Of a DNA stretch of 64,000 bases, positions 44,152 through 54,333 are shown piece by piece. How positions within the stretch are numbered: the stretch's first letter is position 1; each line of letters opens with the position of its first letter. The stretch lies in the NCBI GenBank assembly GCA_015207365.1, contig JADEXA010000007.1, positions 62,001 through 126,000 of the forward strand, given 5' to 3'. The DNA comes from Vacuolonema iberomarrocanum LEGE 07170. Its GTDB lineage: Bacteria; Cyanobacteriota; Cyanobacteriia; Elainellales; Elainellaceae. The position numbers and the translations under genes were made by a program. The notes under the pieces are model-generated. The model was not told where the DNA came from. It did not search any database and saw nothing but the letters and a program-made list of their open reading frames with translations.

Positions 44152-44660
44152 ATGAGCAAAGTGTATCCGAGTGACCTCAGCACCGACCAATTTGAGTGCT
44201 TGGCGTCTCGACTGCCGACCAATCCATCCAGAGGTTGGCCACGCACGTGCTCGTGACCGCAGCCAATGTACCGGAACGCGAGGGCGGTAAGCAAGTCATT
44301 AAGCGCGGTAAGCAAATGGGGCAAAGGGTGCGGCGAGTGCATACGGTCTGGTTTGATGGCAGCTATGATAGTACTCCCTTTTACCAATGAGCCATTGATG
44401 TCCTACGCTGGGTGATTTGGGCCGTCCTGCATCCCGAATCGGCTCAGGGATTTGTGCTGCTGAAAAGCGGTGGAAGGTGGAGCGCACGCACCTTTGGCTG
44501 GTTTAGCCACTATCGATGCTTGAGCAAAGATTATGAGGTCTTACCGGAAACCAGTGAGGCGTTTATTCACCTTGCCATGATCCGCATCATGGTGCGTCGC
44601 TTAGCGTCAGTAGATACCTCTAATACATTCTTAAACACCCTCTCAAGATGCCGCAAAGCC
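44152..44660 (+). pseudogene. Degenerate IS5-type transposase
   Basis: Three fragments in different frames spell a broken transposase. MSKVYPSDLSTDQFECLASR (44152) is the usual N-terminus. HVLVTAANVPEREGGKQVI and VHTVWFDGSYDSTPFYQ (about 44244-44390) carry the middle and one catalytic region. RTFGWFSHYRCLSKDYEVLP and SEAFIHLAMIRIMVRRLA (about 44489-44609) form the C-terminal YREK-like region of IS5 group transposases. A large internal piece and several frames are lost, so it cannot be active. No intact terminal inverted repeats were found. Confidence 0.85.
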
Positions 44661-44808
44661 ATACGACTTTTTCAGGCAGACAGCACAGACAAAGCAGCCT
44701 ATCCTAAACCAGGATGATTAAAGATGCTCTGGAAAGTAAAAATTACCACGGTAAAGCTTCCATGACATCTGCAAGACTCACTTCTATTCCTATTAGGAGA
44801 CCTTTTCC

Positions 44809-45171
44809 ATGAAACGAGCTTTTGTTGGCAGTTTGACTGCCGTCCTGTTGTCTGCTGGCATAGCCCCTGCAGCAATGGCTGAGACCGTAACTGATGTTGA
44901 TTCTTCCTTTCCTACAGCTGCAGAATCAGTCAGAATGGACGTTACTCCTTTCAATCTTGTTTTTCTAGCGTATCAAGGCTTCTTTGAATCAGAAGGAGTT
45001 CCCATGGCGAGTGCCTTAATTAACTGGTATGAGTCGGGTCGAATTGAGGCGGAGGATCTGGTTAATGTTGCGATTGGCATGAATCGTTTGTCCCCTGATA
45101 CTCTCAATAATGAGATGTATTTAGACGCAGTTGAGTTCCAGTTAGATAGTCTGGGTCGGAACAATCGGTAA
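44809..45171 (+). CDS. Small secreted protein, unidentified
   Basis: This 120-residue protein starts with a Sec signal peptide (MKRAFVGSLTAVLLSAG and cleavage near AMAET), giving a mature acidic protein of about 95 residues. It contains EGVPMASALINWYESGRIEAE and LSPDTLNNEMYLDAVEFQL, two predicted helices without cysteines. No family is recognised. AGGAG lies about 9 bases before the ATG. It sits between the transposase remnant and the WD40 giant. Confidence 0.75.
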   Translation: MKRAFVGSLTAVLLSAGIAPAAMAETVTDVDSSFPTAAESVRMDVTPFNLVFLAYQGFFESEGVPMASALINWYESGRIEAEDLVNVAIGMNRLSPDTLNNEMYLDAVEFQLDSLGRNNR

Positions 45172-45335
45172 GGTTCTAGTGGGGCTTTTATGCATCTGTA
45201 AATAGCCCCTAAGTTAACCCATCTTTCATTCCTCGAAGTACAAAACAAAACTAGAACACTCTTGATTTTGGGTGGTGTGGGTAATGCTCGCACCACCTTT
45301 TTTGAAAGAGGCTACTCCGATGGACTTGGAAGGTA

Positions 45336-45393
45336 ATACCAATTCAACGAAAACCAAAAAATTATCTGGTTTTGGTTTTCGTTGAATTGGTAT
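45336..45393. repeat. Perfect 24-bp hairpin element
   Basis: Arms 45336-45359 and 45370-45393 (ATACCAATTCAACGAAAACC and onward) pair around AATTATCTGG. A related GACGAAAACCAAAACCAGAT stretch is at about 36041. Confidence 0.85.
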
Positions 45394-45404
45394 AAATTAT
45401 TGTT

Positions 45405-48400
45405 TCATCGGGTACTTTCGCACTCTGTTCTCACCTCGTTACCTTCGTCAGCATGAGTCGACCAATACGCCTCTAGCCAAGCGCATCCTTGGGCGAGGAG
45501 GATATCACCATCCAGGATTGCATCTAGATCCCAGAGAATGAGGGTGCGATCGATGCTGGCGGTGGCGAGCCAACGGCCATCGGGGCTAAAGTCCAAACTA
45601 TAGAGGGAGCCATCGTGCTGGGTGAGCTGGGTGAGCCAGTCGCCCTCGCGGGTCCAGAGGCTGACGGTAGTGTCGAAGCTGGTGGCGGCGAACAGAGTGC
45701 CGTCCGGACTAAAGGCCACCTCAGTAATCGCCCCCGTCTGGCCCCTTAGAGTTCTGATGAGCATACCTGGTTCCACCTCCCATAGACGAACCGTCTGATC
45801 GCGACTCCCCGATAGGAGATGTTGGCCATCGGGGCTAAAGCGTACCGTTAGCACCTCATCCTCATGCCCTTCCAGGGTACGAATTTGGCGACCCTGCCAA
45901 TCCCAGAGGTAAATGGTGCCATCAGAGGCGGCTCCGGCAATTTGTTGCCCGTCGGGACTAATATCGATTTGCCAGATAACGCTGTCGTGAGTTAACAGGG
46001 TGCGGTCAGCAGTACCATCGCTCCGCCAGCGACGCAGGGTGTTGTCTGCTCCGATGGAAAGGAGATACTCACCATCCGAACTAAAGCGCAGTCCCCAAAC
46101 CTCGCCCTGGTGGCCAGTCAGGGCTGCTTCCAAAGAACCATCGCTCGACAGAAGATCGATCGCCCCACTATTGGGAACTGCAATGAGCTGCCCCCCAGGA
46201 TGAATGGCCAGATCCCAATTCACCTGCGTCCCGGTTTCTGGCTGCACCAGGCTGTAGTTGGCAGGAAATTGATGAATCCGCTCATAATCCCAGGCATGCA
46301 ACCGACCATTTTCATCTAAGGAAAATAGGGTTTGGCGATCGCTGCCTGGAGAGCCAGTTGGATTCTTCTGAAAGCGTACCCTGACCACTCGCGCTGGGTG
46401 GCCATACAAGCGATCGATCAGGGGATGATCGAGTTGCCAGAGGCGGGCAGTATTGTCACCGCTGCTCGAAAGAAGCGTCTGGCTGTCGGGGGTAAAGGTG
46501 ACGGCCCAGATTTCGTCGTCGTGACCCGCCAAGGAGCGGAGAAATTCCCCATCGCTGGCCCAAAGGCGGATAGTGCGATCGCGGCTCGCCGAAGCCAACA
46601 GCTCGCCATTGGGGCTAAAGGCCAGACCCAGCACTTCTTCCTGGTGTCCGTCTAAGGTTTTTGCAGCAGTGTAGGTATTGTCAGGCTGGCGCTGCCATAG
46701 CCGCACGGTGCGATCGCGACTGGCCGAGGCTAACTGCTCCCCATCGGGGCTAAAGGCCACCGACCAGATGCGGTCGTCATGGCCTTCCAAGGTTTGGAGG
46801 CGATCGCCCTGCAACGACCATAGGTTGATCGTGCGATCGGCGCTGGCAGAGGCAATGATTTGACTGTCTGGGCTAAACACAACAGCCAGCACATTATCTT
46901 GATGGCCTTCCAATGTCAGGGCCAATTGCAGCTCCAAATCCCCATTTTCTCCCAGCTCCAAGCGCCACAGCTTGACCGTGTTATCCAGCCCTACCGATGC
47001 CAGCCATTGGCCATCTGCACTCACGGCAATATCGCGCACCCCCCCTGCATGTGCTGGTACAACCTGTTGGGGCGTCGGGCCAAAACGTCCCGCTTGAAGC
47101 GACCAGATTTGGATTGAAGCATCCCAACTAGCGGTGATCAAGGCTTGGCCATCCTGGCTAAAGGCGAGTGCCGAGACTGGAGACGTATGAGATTCAAGGG
47201 TTTCGAGCAACTGTCCCTGCCCATCCCACAGGCGCACCGTCTTATCGTCTCCAGCCGTAGCGATACAGTCGGCAGAGGGACTGACGGCGACATCGTAGAT
47301 ACCCCCCGCATGGCCACGCAATCGATTGCGCTCCAGGCTATTCAAGACCGCCCGTTGTAACGTCAACTGCACTAATCGCTGCGTCTCGTCGTCTGCGGCT
47401 CCCAAAAACTGGAGTTGCTGCGTAGCCTGGAGCGCGTTCTGCAATGCAGTAAGTGGCTTGTTCATTGCGCTTTGGGCTTCCGCCACCTGCGTCGTTGCCT
47501 GAATACTGCTGAGCATTGCTCGCCGATATTGCCAGTAGGTCGTCAGCCCCAACACTGAAACCAGCGCTAGGGTACCACTGACGATGACCAGCAAAACCCG
47601 TTGCAGCCGCTCACTTTTGCGTTCCTGGAGCATCCGGGCTTGCATTTCTCGGCTCCGCTCAGCTTCGTATTGCACCCGCATCTCTTGCTGAGCCAATTCT
47701 TGACTGGCGGCCAGAAAGCGGTAGTCTTCATCACTCAGCCGCTTCCCAGTTGCCCAGGCTTGGGCTTCGGTCAGAGCATTGCCCCGCAGCAGCCATGCCG
47801 GATCTTGTTGGTTTAACCAGGCGCGTAGAGCTGGGCTGTAGGGTCGCAGTTGGCTCATCTGCTGATCCACCCAGGATAGGTCAAAAACCGACTGATAAAT
47901 GCGGTTATACACTTGCAATTGCCCCGCTTGTCGGGTTACGAGTCCTGACAGGCGGAGTTCAATTTGATCTCGGCTGCTATCTGCTGCTACGGGGGCGACC
48001 GATGGGGGGGTAGCCTGCAACACCTGCTGGTAAACGCCCAAGAGACGCCCGGCCCGTTCTGCATTGCCTAAAATGCGATTGCTAATCGTATGCAAGTGTT
48101 CTGGGTCATCCTGCTCTTCCCAATGATCGATCACCTGCCGCTGCACCAACTGAGCAATCCATCCGTTAATGTCGCCAAACTTCGGGCTGACCTCGTTCCA
48201 GCTCACCGACTGCGTCTGATTCACGACAATCTGACAGAGCTTCTGGGTCAAGAAGGGTTGCCCGTTTGTCCAATCTAAAATGGCCTGGAATACGACTTCG
48301 GGGCGTTGTACATAGCGTCCCAAACCTTGAATCAACGGTTGAGACTCCTCAAACTTAAAGCCGTCCAGAGAAATCATGCGACCGATATTAAGCGGTGTGC

Positions 48401-48986
48401 GTTGCGGGGCGCGAATCAGATCAGACGGCGCGACCACACCAAATAGGGCAAACACCAACCGACAGTAGTCCGCAACGCTCGAACGCGCCTCGTAAAATGA
48501 CCGAATGAGCGCGAAAAAGTCGTTCGTGGGAAAGTTCAACCCCAACAAGCTATCGATCTCATCGAGAAAGATATAGAGCTTTTTGTGGTCGAGCCGGGGC
48601 AAGATGACGGTTTCAAGAAACTGACCCAGTTGCTGGGGTGGGGTCAAATACTGGTGTTGGGCGCACCACTGGTCAATGGGTATCTCCTGGAGCAACCCAA
48701 ATCCGCGACCCAGTTCAAAAATCAGGCTGGTATACCATTGCTCTGGAGAAATTTGCTCACTCCCAATGCGTGTCATGTCAATGGAGACACAGCGCATGCC
48801 ATCCTGCTCTAGGTGCGATCGCATCCGCAACCGCAGACTCGACTTACCCATCTGCCGAGAGCTGAAGACACAGCAAAACTCTCCCATCTTAAGAGCTTTA
48901 TACAACTCCATATCGGCGGTGCGTTCGACATAACTCGGCGCATCGTTGGCTAAACTACCACCAACCTGATAGATCTGCTCACTCAT
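45405..48986 (-). CDS. AAA-like ATPase with WD40 repeats
   Basis: This 1193-residue protein has three parts. An AAA_35-like NTPase domain (about 1-340) carries [19 protein letters not shown] and the P-loop [16 protein letters not shown], the family form of Walker A, and Walker [14 protein letters not shown] transmembrane helix follows at about 470-490 ([18 protein letters not shown]). The C-terminal 650 residues hold fourteen WD40 repeats, twelve clear and two degenerate (around HAWDY and QVNWDLA), enough for two seven-bladed propellers. Such proteins are classed with cyanobacterial signalling/conflict NTPases. ATG 48986 ([10 protein letters not shown]) is preferred to a frame nine codons longer. 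Target unknown. Confidence 0.92.
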   Translation of the reverse strand: MSEQIYQVGGSLANDAPSYVERTADMELYKALKMGEFCCVFSSRQMGKSSLRLRMRSHLEQDGMRCVSIDMTRIGSEQISPEQWYTSLIFELGRGFGLLQEIPIDQWCAQHQYLTPPQQLGQFLETVILPRLDHKKLYIFLDEIDSLLGLNFPTNDFFALIRSFYEARSSVADYCRLVFALFGVVAPSDLIRAPQRTPLNIGRMISLDGFKFEESQPLIQGLGRYVQRPEVVFQAILDWTNGQPFLTQKLCQIVVNQTQSVSWNEVSPKFGDINGWIAQLVQRQVIDHWEEQDDPEHLHTISNRILGNAERAGRLLGVYQQVLQATPPSVAPVAADSSRDQIELRLSGLVTRQAGQLQVYNRIYQSVFDLSWVDQQMSQLRPYSPALRAWLNQQDPAWLLRGNALTEAQAWATGKRLSDEDYRFLAASQELAQQEMRVQYEAERSREMQARMLQERKSERLQRVLLVIVSGTLALVSVLGLTTYWQYRRAMLSSIQATTQVAEAQSAMNKPLTALQNALQATQQLQFLGAADDETQRLVQLTLQRAVLNSLERNRLRGHAGGIYDVAVSPSADCIATAGDDKTVRLWDGQGQLLETLESHTSPVSALAFSQDGQALITASWDASIQIWSLQAGRFGPTPQQVVPAHAGGVRDIAVSADGQWLASVGLDNTVKLWRLELGENGDLELQLALTLEGHQDNVLAVVFSPDSQIIASASADRTINLWSLQGDRLQTLEGHDDRIWSVAFSPDGEQLASASRDRTVRLWQRQPDNTYTAAKTLDGHQEEVLGLAFSPNGELLASASRDRTIRLWASDGEFLRSLAGHDDEIWAVTFTPDSQTLLSSSGDNTARLWQLDHPLIDRLYGHPARVVRVRFQKNPTGSPGSDRQTLFSLDENGRLHAWDYERIHQFPANYSLVQPETGTQVNWDLAIHPGGQLIAVPNSGAIDLLSSDGSLEAALTGHQGEVWGLRFSSDGEYLLSIGADNTLRRWRSDGTADRTLLTHDSVIWQIDISPDGQQIAGAASDGTIYLWDWQGRQIRTLEGHEDEVLTVRFSPDGQHLLSGSRDQTVRLWEVEPGMLIRTLRGQTGAITEVAFSPDGTLFAATSFDTTVSLWTREGDWLTQLTQHDGSLYSLDFSPDGRWLATASIDRTLILWDLDAILDGDILLAQGCAWLEAYWSTHADEGNEVRTECESTR

Positions 48987-49013
48987 AGCTTGCTCAATGA
49001 TTTGGCTCCCCAA

Positions 49014-49614
49014 CCAACCCCTCGACTCTCATTACAAGAGGCGGTTAAAATGCATCCAATCTGCTCATATTTCGTAGGTCGTGCATAACAAACAAGGGTT
49101 CAAATACACTCCAAAAATTACCAAATTTTTCAATCCAAAAAAGTGTTGAGAATGGGGTCATTTAGACTGAGAAGATTCTCCTACTTGAATATCTCTTGGG
49201 GAACTTTGAGTTCAGCTCCCCTTTTTTAGAAGGCTGGGGGGAATCGTCTAACCTCCAGCTCTCAACCATTTGCTTCTCAGATTCTCTCTTAGAAAAGATG
49301 CGCTCTTAGAACGCAATTCAAAATAAAGATTCGGTTTTATAGCGTGCCATAGGTCTAAATTCAATCCAAGCACATCGTAGGCTTCTTAAGGCTTTCTTTC
49401 TAAGTACAGGACACAAAATCAAGGGTTTTCTAGGTTTTGTCCTGTACTTAGGGCTTTCTTTACAAGTCAATTATGAGTTGGAAAACATCACTTTTTGTGT
49501 GGCTTTTTCATTATCTGGAACCGATGATGTCAGATTTATGTTGTTTAAGTGGCTACACAAGCCTGAAAAAAGCTGATAGTCTTAGGGCAAATTTTGGAGT
49601 TTTGATCACAGAGC
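49014..49614. other. Intergenic region with a palindrome flanked by direct repeats
   Basis: AT-rich and gene-free across 601 bp apart from the element at 49401-49450. It must hold promoters for both flanking divergent genes. Confidence 0.55.
49390..49461. mobile_element. Small palindromic element with 10-bp flanking direct repeats
   Basis: TAAGTACAGGACACAAAA (49401) is mirrored by TTTTGTCCTGTACTTA (49435-49450). GGCTTTCTTT stands on both sides (49390-49399 and 49452-49461), like a target duplication. A diverged copy, ACAAAATCAAGAGTTTTC, is at about 23905. Confidence 0.6.
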
Positions 49615-50955
49615 ATGACGACTGAAGACGCTTTGGCAATCGTAGACCAGTTACTCCCCTATGAACCGCTGACAAATCTTCAAGAAATCATCTTTTGCCA
49701 GGTCTGGCAAGATAAAACCTATGCCGAAATCGCCGAAACTTATAGTTACGAGCATAGCTACATTCGTGATGTCGGCTTCAAGCTATGGCAGCGGTTATCG
49801 TTAGCTCTCGGGCAAAAGGTTTCGAAGAGTAATGTTCGAGCCGTACTGAGTCGCTATGCCCGTCTCAGCCATGCGCCAGCGACACCCGGGCCAGCGATGT
49901 CTGAGCCAGTAGAATCGGCTGACAAACTCCAGTTGGATTGCCCAAATGGCCCAGTGCCTCTCCACTCAACCTTCTACATTGAGCGTCATCCCCTGGAAGC
50001 CCGCTGCTATGCCGAAATCCTAAAACCAGGGAGTTTGCTACGCATCAAAGCGCCGTGCCAAACGGGAAAGACTTCTCTCCTGCATCGATTGCTAGAGTAT
50101 GGGCGATCGCAACAGATGCAAACGGTCAAACTCAACCTGAGTAAGGCCGATCGCGACATATTTCAATCCCTCAATCACTTTCTCCAGTGGTTCTGTGCCA
50201 ACATTGCCCACCAACTGGCTGTCGATGTGCCGCTCGAACCCTACTGGAATCCCATTATGGGGAGTAAGGTGAGCTGCACGGCCTTCCTAGAAGCGTGTTT
50301 ACAGATGGCTGACCGTCCGATGCTGATTGCTATCGATGAACTGCATCAGGTATTTGAGTATCCGGCGATCGCCAGCGACTTGCTTCCCCTGCTACGTTCC
50401 TGGTACGAAGATGCCAAGGAAGTTGCGATTTGGAGTAATGTCCGTTGGGTCATCACCCACACCACAGATGTCTATGTGCCGCTCAAGCTTTACCAGTCCC
50501 CGTTTAATGTCGGGTTATCAATTAAACTTCCAGCGTTCACCCTTGAGCAGGTGCGTCAACTGGCTCAGTGTCATGGGCTGGCAGGAATTAGTGACACGAG
50601 CCTGGCCTCGTTGGTGGCCATGGTCAGTGGGCGGCCTGGCATGATTCGTCTAGCCCTGTATCACCTAGCTCAGGGCACGATGTCGCTCAACCAACTCCTG
50701 CAAGACGCTCCCACCCAGGCCGGGATCTATGGCAACCATCTGCGGCAGCTTTGGGGAACTTTGCAGGCGGATCCAGCCCTCCTGGACGCACTCCATCACG
50801 TGGTAACGGCTGAGCAACCCGTCAAACTGGAGCCAATCATTGCCTATCGATTGGAAAGCATTGGCGTAATTACACTCCAGAGAAATCATGCAACGCCAAG
50901 CTGCCAACTATATCAGCAATACTTCCAAGAGCAGCTAGCCCTCAGTATCGCTTAA
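49615..50955 (+). CDS. vMAP-type HTH plus AAA-like domain protein
   Basis: This 446-residue protein has a two-part layout common in cyanobacteria. The N-terminal 85 residues (EDALAIVDQLLPYEPLTNLQ, YAEIAETYSYEHSYIRDVG, LWQRLSLALGQKVSKSN) form the HTH-like N-terminal domain of vWA-MoxR-associated proteins. An AAA_35-like NTPase domain follows, with YIERHPLEARCYAEILKPG, the P-loop LRIKAPCQTGKTSLLHRL and Walker B LIAIDELHQVFE. No effector domain is attached at the C-terminus. The next gene downstream is a truncated effector-like fragment. Such proteins are thought to be NTP-dependent conflict or signalling switches. Confidence 0.85.
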   Translation: MTTEDALAIVDQLLPYEPLTNLQEIIFCQVWQDKTYAEIAETYSYEHSYIRDVGFKLWQRLSLALGQKVSKSNVRAVLSRYARLSHAPATPGPAMSEPVESADKLQLDCPNGPVPLHSTFYIERHPLEARCYAEILKPGSLLRIKAPCQTGKTSLLHRLLEYGRSQQMQTVKLNLSKADRDIFQSLNHFLQWFCANIAHQLAVDVPLEPYWNPIMGSKVSCTAFLEACLQMADRPMLIAIDELHQVFEYPAIASDLLPLLRSWYEDAKEVAIWSNVRWVITHTTDVYVPLKLYQSPFNVGLSIKLPAFTLEQVRQLAQCHGLAGISDTSLASLVAMVSGRPGMIRLALYHLAQGTMSLNQLLQDAPTQAGIYGNHLRQLWGTLQADPALLDALHHVVTAEQPVKLEPIIAYRLESIGVITLQRNHATPSCQLYQQYFQEQLALSIA

Positions 50956-51117
50956 CGATCTGAGCAACAGTGCCGGAATTGGATCAAGTCATCAAACGGG
51001 CTGGATAGGACGGGTCGCCAAGCTGATCCAGCAATACAGCCAGTGATTAAATACCTGTGACAAAAATCTCAGATTATACTGTCGGGGAGAGTGCCCCTCT
51101 AGTCTGGATGCCCAGCA

Positions 51118-51315
51118 ATGGACGCCCCACCCACCAAAATCTTAATTCTGAGTGCCAATCCTCGAAATACCAAATCTCTGCGGTTGGATGAAGAAAGGCG
51201 CGAGATTGAAACGGGATTGATCGAGCGATCGCGCCTCCGCGATCAGTTCTGCCTCATTACCAAAGGTACTGTCCGTCTCTTGTGCATTTCAGAATTGACT
51301 ATAGGCTCTTTGTAA
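51118..51315 (+). pseudogene. Truncated CHAT-effector-type fragment
   Basis: The first 45 residues (KILILSANPRNTKSLRLDEE, REIETGLIERSRLRDQF) are the usual start of cyanobacterial CHAT-type effector proteins, which continue with an arginine-rich AVRPRDIRRAML segment and the caspase-like domain. Here the frame derails at KGTVRLLCISELTIGSL and ends, with no CHAT catalytic residues. It follows the AAA-like gene by 162 bp on the same strand. It is most likely a 5' fragment left after deletion. Confidence 0.7.
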
Positions 51316-51396
51316 TCCATAGAATCTTTAAAGTTTATTTGTTTAGATGATGGAATTATGAGACTTTCCAGGATCAAATAAGTCATATCTTGATCC

Positions 51397-51824
51397 TTAA
51401 ACATCATGTGAGTTGATGGAGGAACTATCCTCTTGAATTTGTTTGATTTTCTCTAAAGCAGTAGCCTGATAAAATTCAAACTCTATGCTTTGGGCAAGGT
51501 TGGCTTCACGACTTAGTAACTCGATAGCCGATTCTATATTGCCCTAGCTTTAATTGAATAACTGATGTGAACTCGACTAAATTACGGCTTTAGCTATATC
51601 GATCTTCAATCTGTTCATAAAGCGCTAATATTTTCAAACATTCGAGTACGCCTAGATCAAAGTCTTCATTTATCAAATCCATCGCTTTCAGCGTGTTGGC
51701 TTCATACAGTCGATCGCTCACCTCGCAGTAGCATGTCACACTTGCTCATAATTGGTTAACGTCTCACTCCGTTGGTTGAGAAATTGCTGCACATCGCCAA
51801 TCGCTTTCAACACATTGGCTTTAC
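51397..51824 (-). pseudogene. Decayed 3' end of the TPR gene
   Basis: Beyond the stop at 51825 the minus strand still encodes degenerate TPR units (TRLGKANVLKAIGDVQQFLN in a shifted frame, near 51740-51820) and a non-repeat tail (SAIELLSREANLAQSIEFEF, EKIKQIQEDSSSINSHDV) ending at TAA 51397-51399. Comparison with upstream units shows a 13-bp loss at about 51832-51840 and a further one-base loss near 51745, each changing the frame. The ancestral protein was therefore roughly 140 residues longer. Confidence 0.75.
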
Positions 51825-52980
51825 CTAGTCGAGTACCCATCTCAACGCTTGCTCATAATTGGTTAACGTCTCACTCCACTGGCTAAGAGATTTTTGCACA
51901 TCACCAATCGCTTTCAACACGTTGGCTTCACCCAGTCGAGTACCCACCTCACGGTAGAACGTCAATGCTTGCTCATAATTGGCTAACGCCTCACTCCGTT
52001 GGTTAAAAGATTGTTGCACATCACCAATCGCTTTCAGTGTGTTGGCTTCACCCAGTCGATCGCACACGTCACGGTAAAACGTCAATGCTTGCTCATAATT
52101 GGCTAACGCCTCACTCCGTTGGTTAAAAGATTGTTGCACATCACCAATCGCTTTCAGTGTGTTGGCTTCACCTAGTCGAGTACCCACTTCACGGTAGAAC
52201 GTCAATGCTTGCCCATAATTGGCTAACGCCCTACTCCACTGGTTAAAAGATTGTTGCACATCACCAATCGCTTTCAGTGTGTTGGCTTCACCTAGTCGAG
52301 TACCCACCTCACGATAGAACGTCAGTGCTTGCCCATAATTGGCTAACGCCTCACTCCGTTGGTCGAGAAATTGCTGCACATCGCCGATCGCTTTCAGTGT
52401 GCTGGCTTCACCTAGTCGAGTACCCACCTCACGATAGAACGTCAATGCTTGCCCATAATTGGCTAACGCCTCACTCCGTTGGTCGAGAAATTGTTGCACA
52501 TCACCAATCGCTTTCAGTGTGTTGGCTTCACCTAGTCGAGTACCCACCTCACGATAGAACGTCAGTGCTTGCTCATAATTGGCTAACGCCTCACTCCGTT
52601 GGTCGAGAAATTGTTGCACATCACCAATCGCTTTCAGTGTGTTGGCTTCACCTAGTCGAGTACCCACCTCACGATAGAACGTCAGTGCTTGCTCATAATT
52701 GGCTAACGCCTCACTCCGTTGGTCGAGAAATTGTTGCACATCACCAATCGCTTTAAGCACGTTAGCGATGTGCAGTCGAGTACCCACCTCACGGTAGAAC
52801 GTCAGTGCTTGCTCATAATTGGCTAATGCCTCACTCCATTGGTCGAGAAATTGCTGCACATCACCAATCGCTTTCAGTGTGTTGGCTTCACCTAGTCGAG
52901 TACCCACCTCACGATAGAACGTCAATGCTTGCTTATAATTGTCCAACGCTTCCCGTTGTCCGTAAATTCGCCTTGCTGCA
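51781..52980 (-). repeat. Tandem 120-bp repeats encoding TPR units
   Basis: About ten copies at exact 120-bp spacing, most differing by only a few bases. The best conserved segment is CACATCACCAATCGCTTTCA (plus-strand sense). Copies at 51781 and 52741 are the most changed. Low divergence points to recent expansion or gene conversion. Confidence 0.95.
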
Positions 52981-53558
52981 TCTCCTCGCCTGTAATGAAT
53001 AGTTGCGCTCGAAAAAGTAGAAGCACGTTGTGCTTCTACCTGCTCCATCAAAATTCCAGATAAAGCATCCAACTCAGAATAACGGAATGAATTATTAAGG
53101 TCAGATGAATAGTTCCAAAGCTGGTTCTCGTTTTCCTCAGGAACTTCTTCATCTACAACCAAATGATAAAGCCATTCAATTTCTGACTCTGAGGCATTTT
53201 GCTTTACAAAGTAATTTGCCGATTGCTTCGAGAGCTTGAGAAACTCATCTCGCGCCTCGTACCACAATCGCTTAAGCATTAACTTGCGAGTCAGCTCATG
53301 AATGTTATGTCCGCGTCCTGGAAATACTTCAACAAACGACAATGTTTGAAGTTGTTGATAGAGATCTTGTACTTGATCGCTCAACTCAGGTCGCAAGGCT
53401 GCCAAGATCTCCCGATCAAACCAATGCGGAACTGCTGCTGCCCATGTTATGGATAACAATTCCGGCGATAAGGTATTGAGTAAACTCTCAGTAACTATCC
53501 AGGAGCGCTCTTCATCCGTAGTTGTCTTTGCCAGTTTTGTGAGCAGATCCTCAGTCAT
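51825..53558 (-). CDS. TPR protein, second part of a split STAND-like system
   Basis: This 577-residue protein has an N-terminal helical region with a winged-helix-like part (about 1-105: NTLSPELLSITWAAAVPHWF, RGHNIHELTRKLMLKRLWYE). A stalk follows, and from about 200 a tandem TPR array. Each 40-residue unit reads EALANYEQALTFYREVGTRLGE-type sequence (in part), joined to NTLKAIGDVQQFLDQ. The DNA repeats are nearly identical with a 120-bp period. The start overlaps the ATPase gene by ATGA. The layout of ATPase, winged helix and TPR is that of STAND NTPases, cut between ATPase and winged helix. The C-terminus ends prematurely by frameshift; see the pseudogene tail. Confidence 0.85.
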   Translation of the reverse strand: MTEDLLTKLAKTTTDEERSWIVTESLLNTLSPELLSITWAAAVPHWFDREILAALRPELSDQVQDLYQQLQTLSFVEVFPGRGHNIHELTRKLMLKRLWYEARDEFLKLSKQSANYFVKQNASESEIEWLYHLVVDEEVPEENENQLWNYSSDLNNSFRYSELDALSGILMEQVEAQRASTFSSATIHYRRGDAARRIYGQREALDNYKQALTFYREVGTRLGEANTLKAIGDVQQFLDQWSEALANYEQALTFYREVGTRLHIANVLKAIGDVQQFLDQRSEALANYEQALTFYREVGTRLGEANTLKAIGDVQQFLDQRSEALANYEQALTFYREVGTRLGEANTLKAIGDVQQFLDQRSEALANYGQALTFYREVGTRLGEASTLKAIGDVQQFLDQRSEALANYGQALTFYREVGTRLGEANTLKAIGDVQQSFNQWSRALANYGQALTFYREVGTRLGEANTLKAIGDVQQSFNQRSEALANYEQALTFYRDVCDRLGEANTLKAIGDVQQSFNQRSEALANYEQALTFYREVGTRLGEANVLKAIGDVQKSLSQWSETLTNYEQALRWVLD

Positions 53559-54316
53559 TGCGCCTGCTCTCTTACAAGAGCTTCAAAGGTTTCGACAATC
53601 TTCGCAGGCCATCCTTCGAAAATCATTACCGCCATGCTGATCTGATCTCGATTGAAAGGAAAACCAGCATCTTTAGCATATAGATACCATTCGTCCGGAT
53701 CAAGAATGGCCGTTAACCGACAGGCATGATGACAATTCGTCCATTCCCCTGATACCCGTGGAATCGTTTGCCCTGCAATGACAACGAACACATTGGAAGC
53801 ATCTGCAACTTCTGCTAAAAAGCCACCTCCAACCCATTGGGCAAGACTTTCGGGTGCAGCGTTAAAAGTATCTAGAATAAGCAAAATAGGACGTTGAAAG
53901 TAGCATAAATCACAAAAGAAGGCTTCTTGTAGAGTCATAAGCCGAAAATTTCGGACGCTATCATCAGGTACACTCAACACCTGAATTAAATTGTCCTGCC
54001 CCTCTTGAACATTTTCCCGAACTTGAATACCCCCATCCAAAAATTGTTGAACTGCAGTTGCCAGTCGAGGAAAGTTTGCTTCACCTAGTTTTCTCCGAAT
54101 TCTGGAAAAAATATAAGGAATTCCTGTCTGAGCAGATTTTAAATCGACCCAGGCAGATTTCATATTTTCTGGAACGCTGCGCTCAAATTGAAGGAGCAGA
54201 TTAGTCTTTCCGTAACCCGCTGGTGCTTCAATCAACAAAATCCTCTGGGAAATGTCCCTGATAACCATCTGGCGAAACAGTTTCATCTCGTTTGTGCGAT
54301 TTACAAAATGCTTCAT
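53555..54316 (-). CDS. Stand-alone P-loop ATPase, first part of a split STAND-like system
   Basis: This 253-residue protein is a STAND/NACHT-like NTPase core without sensor repeats. KHFVNRTNEMKLFRQMV is the N-terminal FVxR-type entry helix. Walker A is LLIEAPAGYGKTNLLLQFER and Walker B is PILLILDTFN. A GxP-like region and DRDQISMAV-type small helical domain follow. It ends four bases inside the TPR gene (ATGA at 53555-53558) and starts 17 bases after the small membrane-protein gene. A continuous STAND protein would carry all three parts in one chain, so this operon encodes the same architecture in pieces. Confidence 0.82.
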   Translation of the reverse strand: MKHFVNRTNEMKLFRQMVIRDISQRILLIEAPAGYGKTNLLLQFERSVPENMKSAWVDLKSAQTGIPYIFSRIRRKLGEANFPRLATAVQQFLDGGIQVRENVQEGQDNLIQVLSVPDDSVRNFRLMTLQEAFFCDLCYFQRPILLILDTFNAAPESLAQWVGGGFLAEVADASNVFVVIAGQTIPRVSGEWTNCHHACRLTAILDPDEWYLYAKDAGFPFNRDQISMAVMIFEGWPAKIVETFEALVREQAQ

Positions 54317-54333
54317 TATCGGGTTGACTCACC

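Noticed and set aside
52277..52756. Plus-strand open frame with repeated WLHLVEYPPHDRTS units
   Set aside because: It is the antisense shadow of the 120-bp TPR repeats; periodicity of the DNA keeps it open.
51781..52980. Possible CRISPR array
   Set aside because: The 120-bp units are directly tandem with no unique spacers and encode TPR motifs in frame.
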